Below are positions 5,684 to 7,106 of a stretch of 7,106 nucleotides of DNA, in pieces. Below the pieces are notes generated by a model. The model was given only the letters and a program-made list of their open reading frames with translations. It was not told the DNA's origin and did no database searches. The DNA is from Bacteroidota bacterium (GTDB taxonomy: Bacteria; Bacteroidota; Ignavibacteria; Kryptoniales; JAKASW01). The stretch covers positions 1 through 7,106 of the forward strand of contig JAJYJD010000182.1 in the NCBI GenBank assembly GCA_021789755.1, given 5' to 3'. A program made the position numbers and the translations under genes. How positions within the stretch are numbered: the first letter of the stretch is position 1; every line of letters begins with the position of its first letter.

Positions 5684-7106
5684 TTAAATGTTTCTGAGCT
5701 TCGCGAGATAGGTGACATTCGGTTTTATATCGAGCTGCTCGAGCGCGTAATAACCGAGCGGGTGCTCGCGCAGCTTTGCGACTTCGGAATTCGGATCGTT
5801 TGCGTTTCCGAACGTGATCGCGTTCGCGGGACAAGCTTCCTGGCAAGCCGTAACGACTCCGGCTCCATTGAATTCCTCCCCTTCCTGGAGAGCGTCCTGC
5901 TTCGCCTGAACGAGGCGCTGCACACAGAATGTGCATTTCTCCATGACGCCGCGGGTGCGGACGGTTACTTCGGGGTTGCTAACCATCGGGGCCGGCTGTT
6001 CGAGATAATAATCGTTGTCGAAATGTTGCCTGTAGTTGAAAAAGTTGAATCTCCTGACTTTGTACGGGCAGTTGTTGGAACAGTACCGCGTGCCGATGCA
6101 GCGGTTGTAGACCATCATGTTGAGCCCGTCAGGACTGTGTGTCGTAGCAGCTACCGGGCACACATTTTCACACGGCGCGTCGTCGCACTGCTGGCAAAGC
6201 ATCGGCTGGAGACTGATCTTCGGCTCAACCGGCGTTCCGGAATAGTACCTGTCGATCCTGATCCACTGCATCTCGCGGCTCACTTTGACCTGGTCCTTCC
6301 CCACAACGGGGATGTTGTTCTCGACGTTGCAGGAGGCCACGCACGCGCTGCATCCGGTGCATTTGTTGAGATCTATCGCCATCGCCCATTTGATGCCGTT
6401 GTATTCGTAATTCTTGTAGATCGTCGTCGGCTTGTCTTCTTCCCTTTCCTTGCGGATGAAGCCGGGCTCGGTTTCGTATTCTTCCACCGTCCCTTCGCGG
6501 ATGATGCCCCGGTTGAATTGCATGTTCCTGACAAGCGCGTCATCGATCATATGGTGTTCCATTGTCGCCACGATCTCGAACGTCCCTTCCATCTTGGAGA
6601 CAGACACGTTCGGGACAATCCACGTGCTGTATGCCGCCTTCGCGCTCTGCAGCACGTTCGCGTTGAACCCGACGTCCGTGCCGACCGTTCCTGCGTGCGT
6701 TCTTCCGTAACCAAGCTCGACTGCGACGACTCTCTCAGCCATTCCCGGTTGGATAACGATCGGAAGCTTGACCTTACCGCCTTCGACGCTCACTTCGACG
6801 AGGTCATTGTAATCGACATCCAATGCTTTCGCAGTCTCGGGCGAGACTGCCGCATAATTGTCCCAAACGACTTTCGTCACGGGATGAGGAAGTTCTTGCA
6901 GCCACCCGTTGTTTGCAAACTGTCCATCGCCGATGAAATAACTTTCGGCAAGCGTAACGGTATATCCTTCCCCTTTTGAAGGGCCTTTGGAGGAAGTGAA
7001 CACCTCCGTTTTGAACGAATCGGGACTTACGGACTTCTCCCGGAAACTGACCACGCCGTCGTGCAGCGCACTAAACCAGAATTCCTTAAATCCGACTGCG
7101 AGCCTC
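5684..7106 (-). CDS. actB: ACIII iron-sulfur subunit ActB, C-terminal part (5' end beyond right edge)
   Basis: This is the electron-transfer subunit of Alternative Complex III, bound to the periplasmic face and passing quinol electrons from ActC towards the haems. The frame is open to the window edge (first complete codon at 7105-7103), so the GTG at 7054 is not the start. 473 residues are visible. Residues about 45-190 resemble the C-terminal dinucleotide-binding domain of molybdopterin oxidoreductases; in characterised ACIII this half has no molybdenum. A PsrB/DmsB-like ferredoxin domain follows. Its cysteines are C249/252/255/259 (CTGCSACVASC), C304/307/312/316, C336/342/346 (CIGTRYCSNNCP) and C391/394/421/425. 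These 15 cysteines fit three [4Fe-4S] clusters and one [3Fe-4S], because the third group has Thr at the usual second Cys. The molybdopterin-like and Fe-S halves are one chain, as in Rhodothermus. The stop lies 17 bases before actC. ActA is expected upstream, outside the window. The family assignment is close to certain. Confidence 0.95.
   Translation of the reverse strand, partial: RLAVGFKEFWFSALHDGVVSFREKSVSPDSFKTEVFTSSKGPSKGEGYTVTLAESYFIGDGQFANNGWLQELPHPVTKVVWDNYAAVSPETAKALDVDYNDLVEVSVEGGKVKLPIVIQPGMAERVVAVELGYGRTHAGTVGTDVGFNANVLQSAKAAYSTWIVPNVSVSKMEGTFEIVATMEHHMIDDALVRNMQFNRGIIREGTVEEYETEPGFIRKEREEDKPTTIYKNYEYNGIKWAMAIDLNKCTGCSACVASCNVENNIPVVGKDQVKVSREMQWIRIDRYYSGTPVEPKISLQPMLCQQCDDAPCENVCPVAATTHSPDGLNMMVYNRCIGTRYCSNNCPYKVRRFNFFNYRQHFDNDYYLEQPAPMVSNPEVTVRTRGVMEKCTFCVQRLVQAKQDALQEGEEFNGAGVVTACQEACPANAITFGNANDPNSEVAKLREHPLGYYALEQLDIKPNVTYLAKLRNI

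Noticed and set aside
5762..6979. 405-codon open frame on the plus strand, antisense to actB
   Set aside because: It lies wholly opposite the well-supported ActB Fe-S and molybdopterin-like domains. Its product is rich in Arg, His, Val and Asp with no recognisable domain, and it is a shadow produced by codon bias in actB.
7052..7054. GTG as a start codon for actB
   Set aside because: The frame continues upstream to the window edge with a typical ActB segment (FKEFWFSALHDG), so this GTG is an internal Val codon.
1..7106. A previously undescribed multi-gene system
   Set aside because: Every gene is accounted for by the known ACIII-cytochrome-SCO respiratory module. I found no mobile, defence or regulatory structure left unexplained; only gene-level variations are notable.

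Overview
The window is one continuous operon, all on the minus strand, for the electron-transfer chain module known as Alternative Complex III (ACIII, ActABCDEF). ACIII is a quinol:electron-acceptor oxidoreductase that replaces the cytochrome bc1 complex in many Bacteroidota, Ignavibacteriota, Chloroflexota, Planctomycetota and relatives. Read in the direction of transcription (right to left), the genes are: actB (C-terminal part, running off the right edge), actC, a fused actD-actE, actF, a membrane-tethered monohaem cytochrome c, and a SCO-type copper chaperone. About 78 bases then remain before the left edge. Plus-strand reading frames are shadows of these genes; I support none of them as a gene.

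Layout: actB 5684-7106, actC 4269-5666 (TTG start), actDE 3107-4276, actF 1923-3110, cytochrome c 896-1879, sco 79-891. Junctions are very tight: a 17-base gap, an 8-base overlap, a 4-base ATGA overlap, a 43-base gap and a 4-base gap. This indicates one transcript with translational coupling. There is no intergenic stretch over 80 bases, and I see no internal promoter, terminator, RNA gene, mobile element, repeat or CRISPR array.

How the genes work together: ActC and ActF are ten-helix NrfD/PsrC-like membrane subunits, and ActC is the expected quinol-oxidising one. Electrons pass to the four Fe-S clusters of ActB, then to haem c groups (ActA, presumably just beyond the right edge, and the ActE domain), and on to a terminal haem-copper oxidase. 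The sco gene at the end, a chaperone for the CuA site of cytochrome oxidase, suggests that cox genes follow beyond the left edge. The additional tethered cytochrome c is a good candidate for the ACIII-to-oxidase wire.

Organism: an aerobic or microaerobic bacterium with an ACIII/haem-copper oxidase chain. ActF-cytochrome-SCO order and residue patterns resemble the Bacteroidota/Ignavibacteriota/Rhodothermota side of ACIII diversity; this is inference from recognition, not a search. The system is a known one. The less usual points are the single-chain ActD-ActE fusion, whose third membrane helix carries the haem domain to the periplasm, and the extra cytochrome with a C-terminal domain that looks like a cytochrome c fold without its haem motif.
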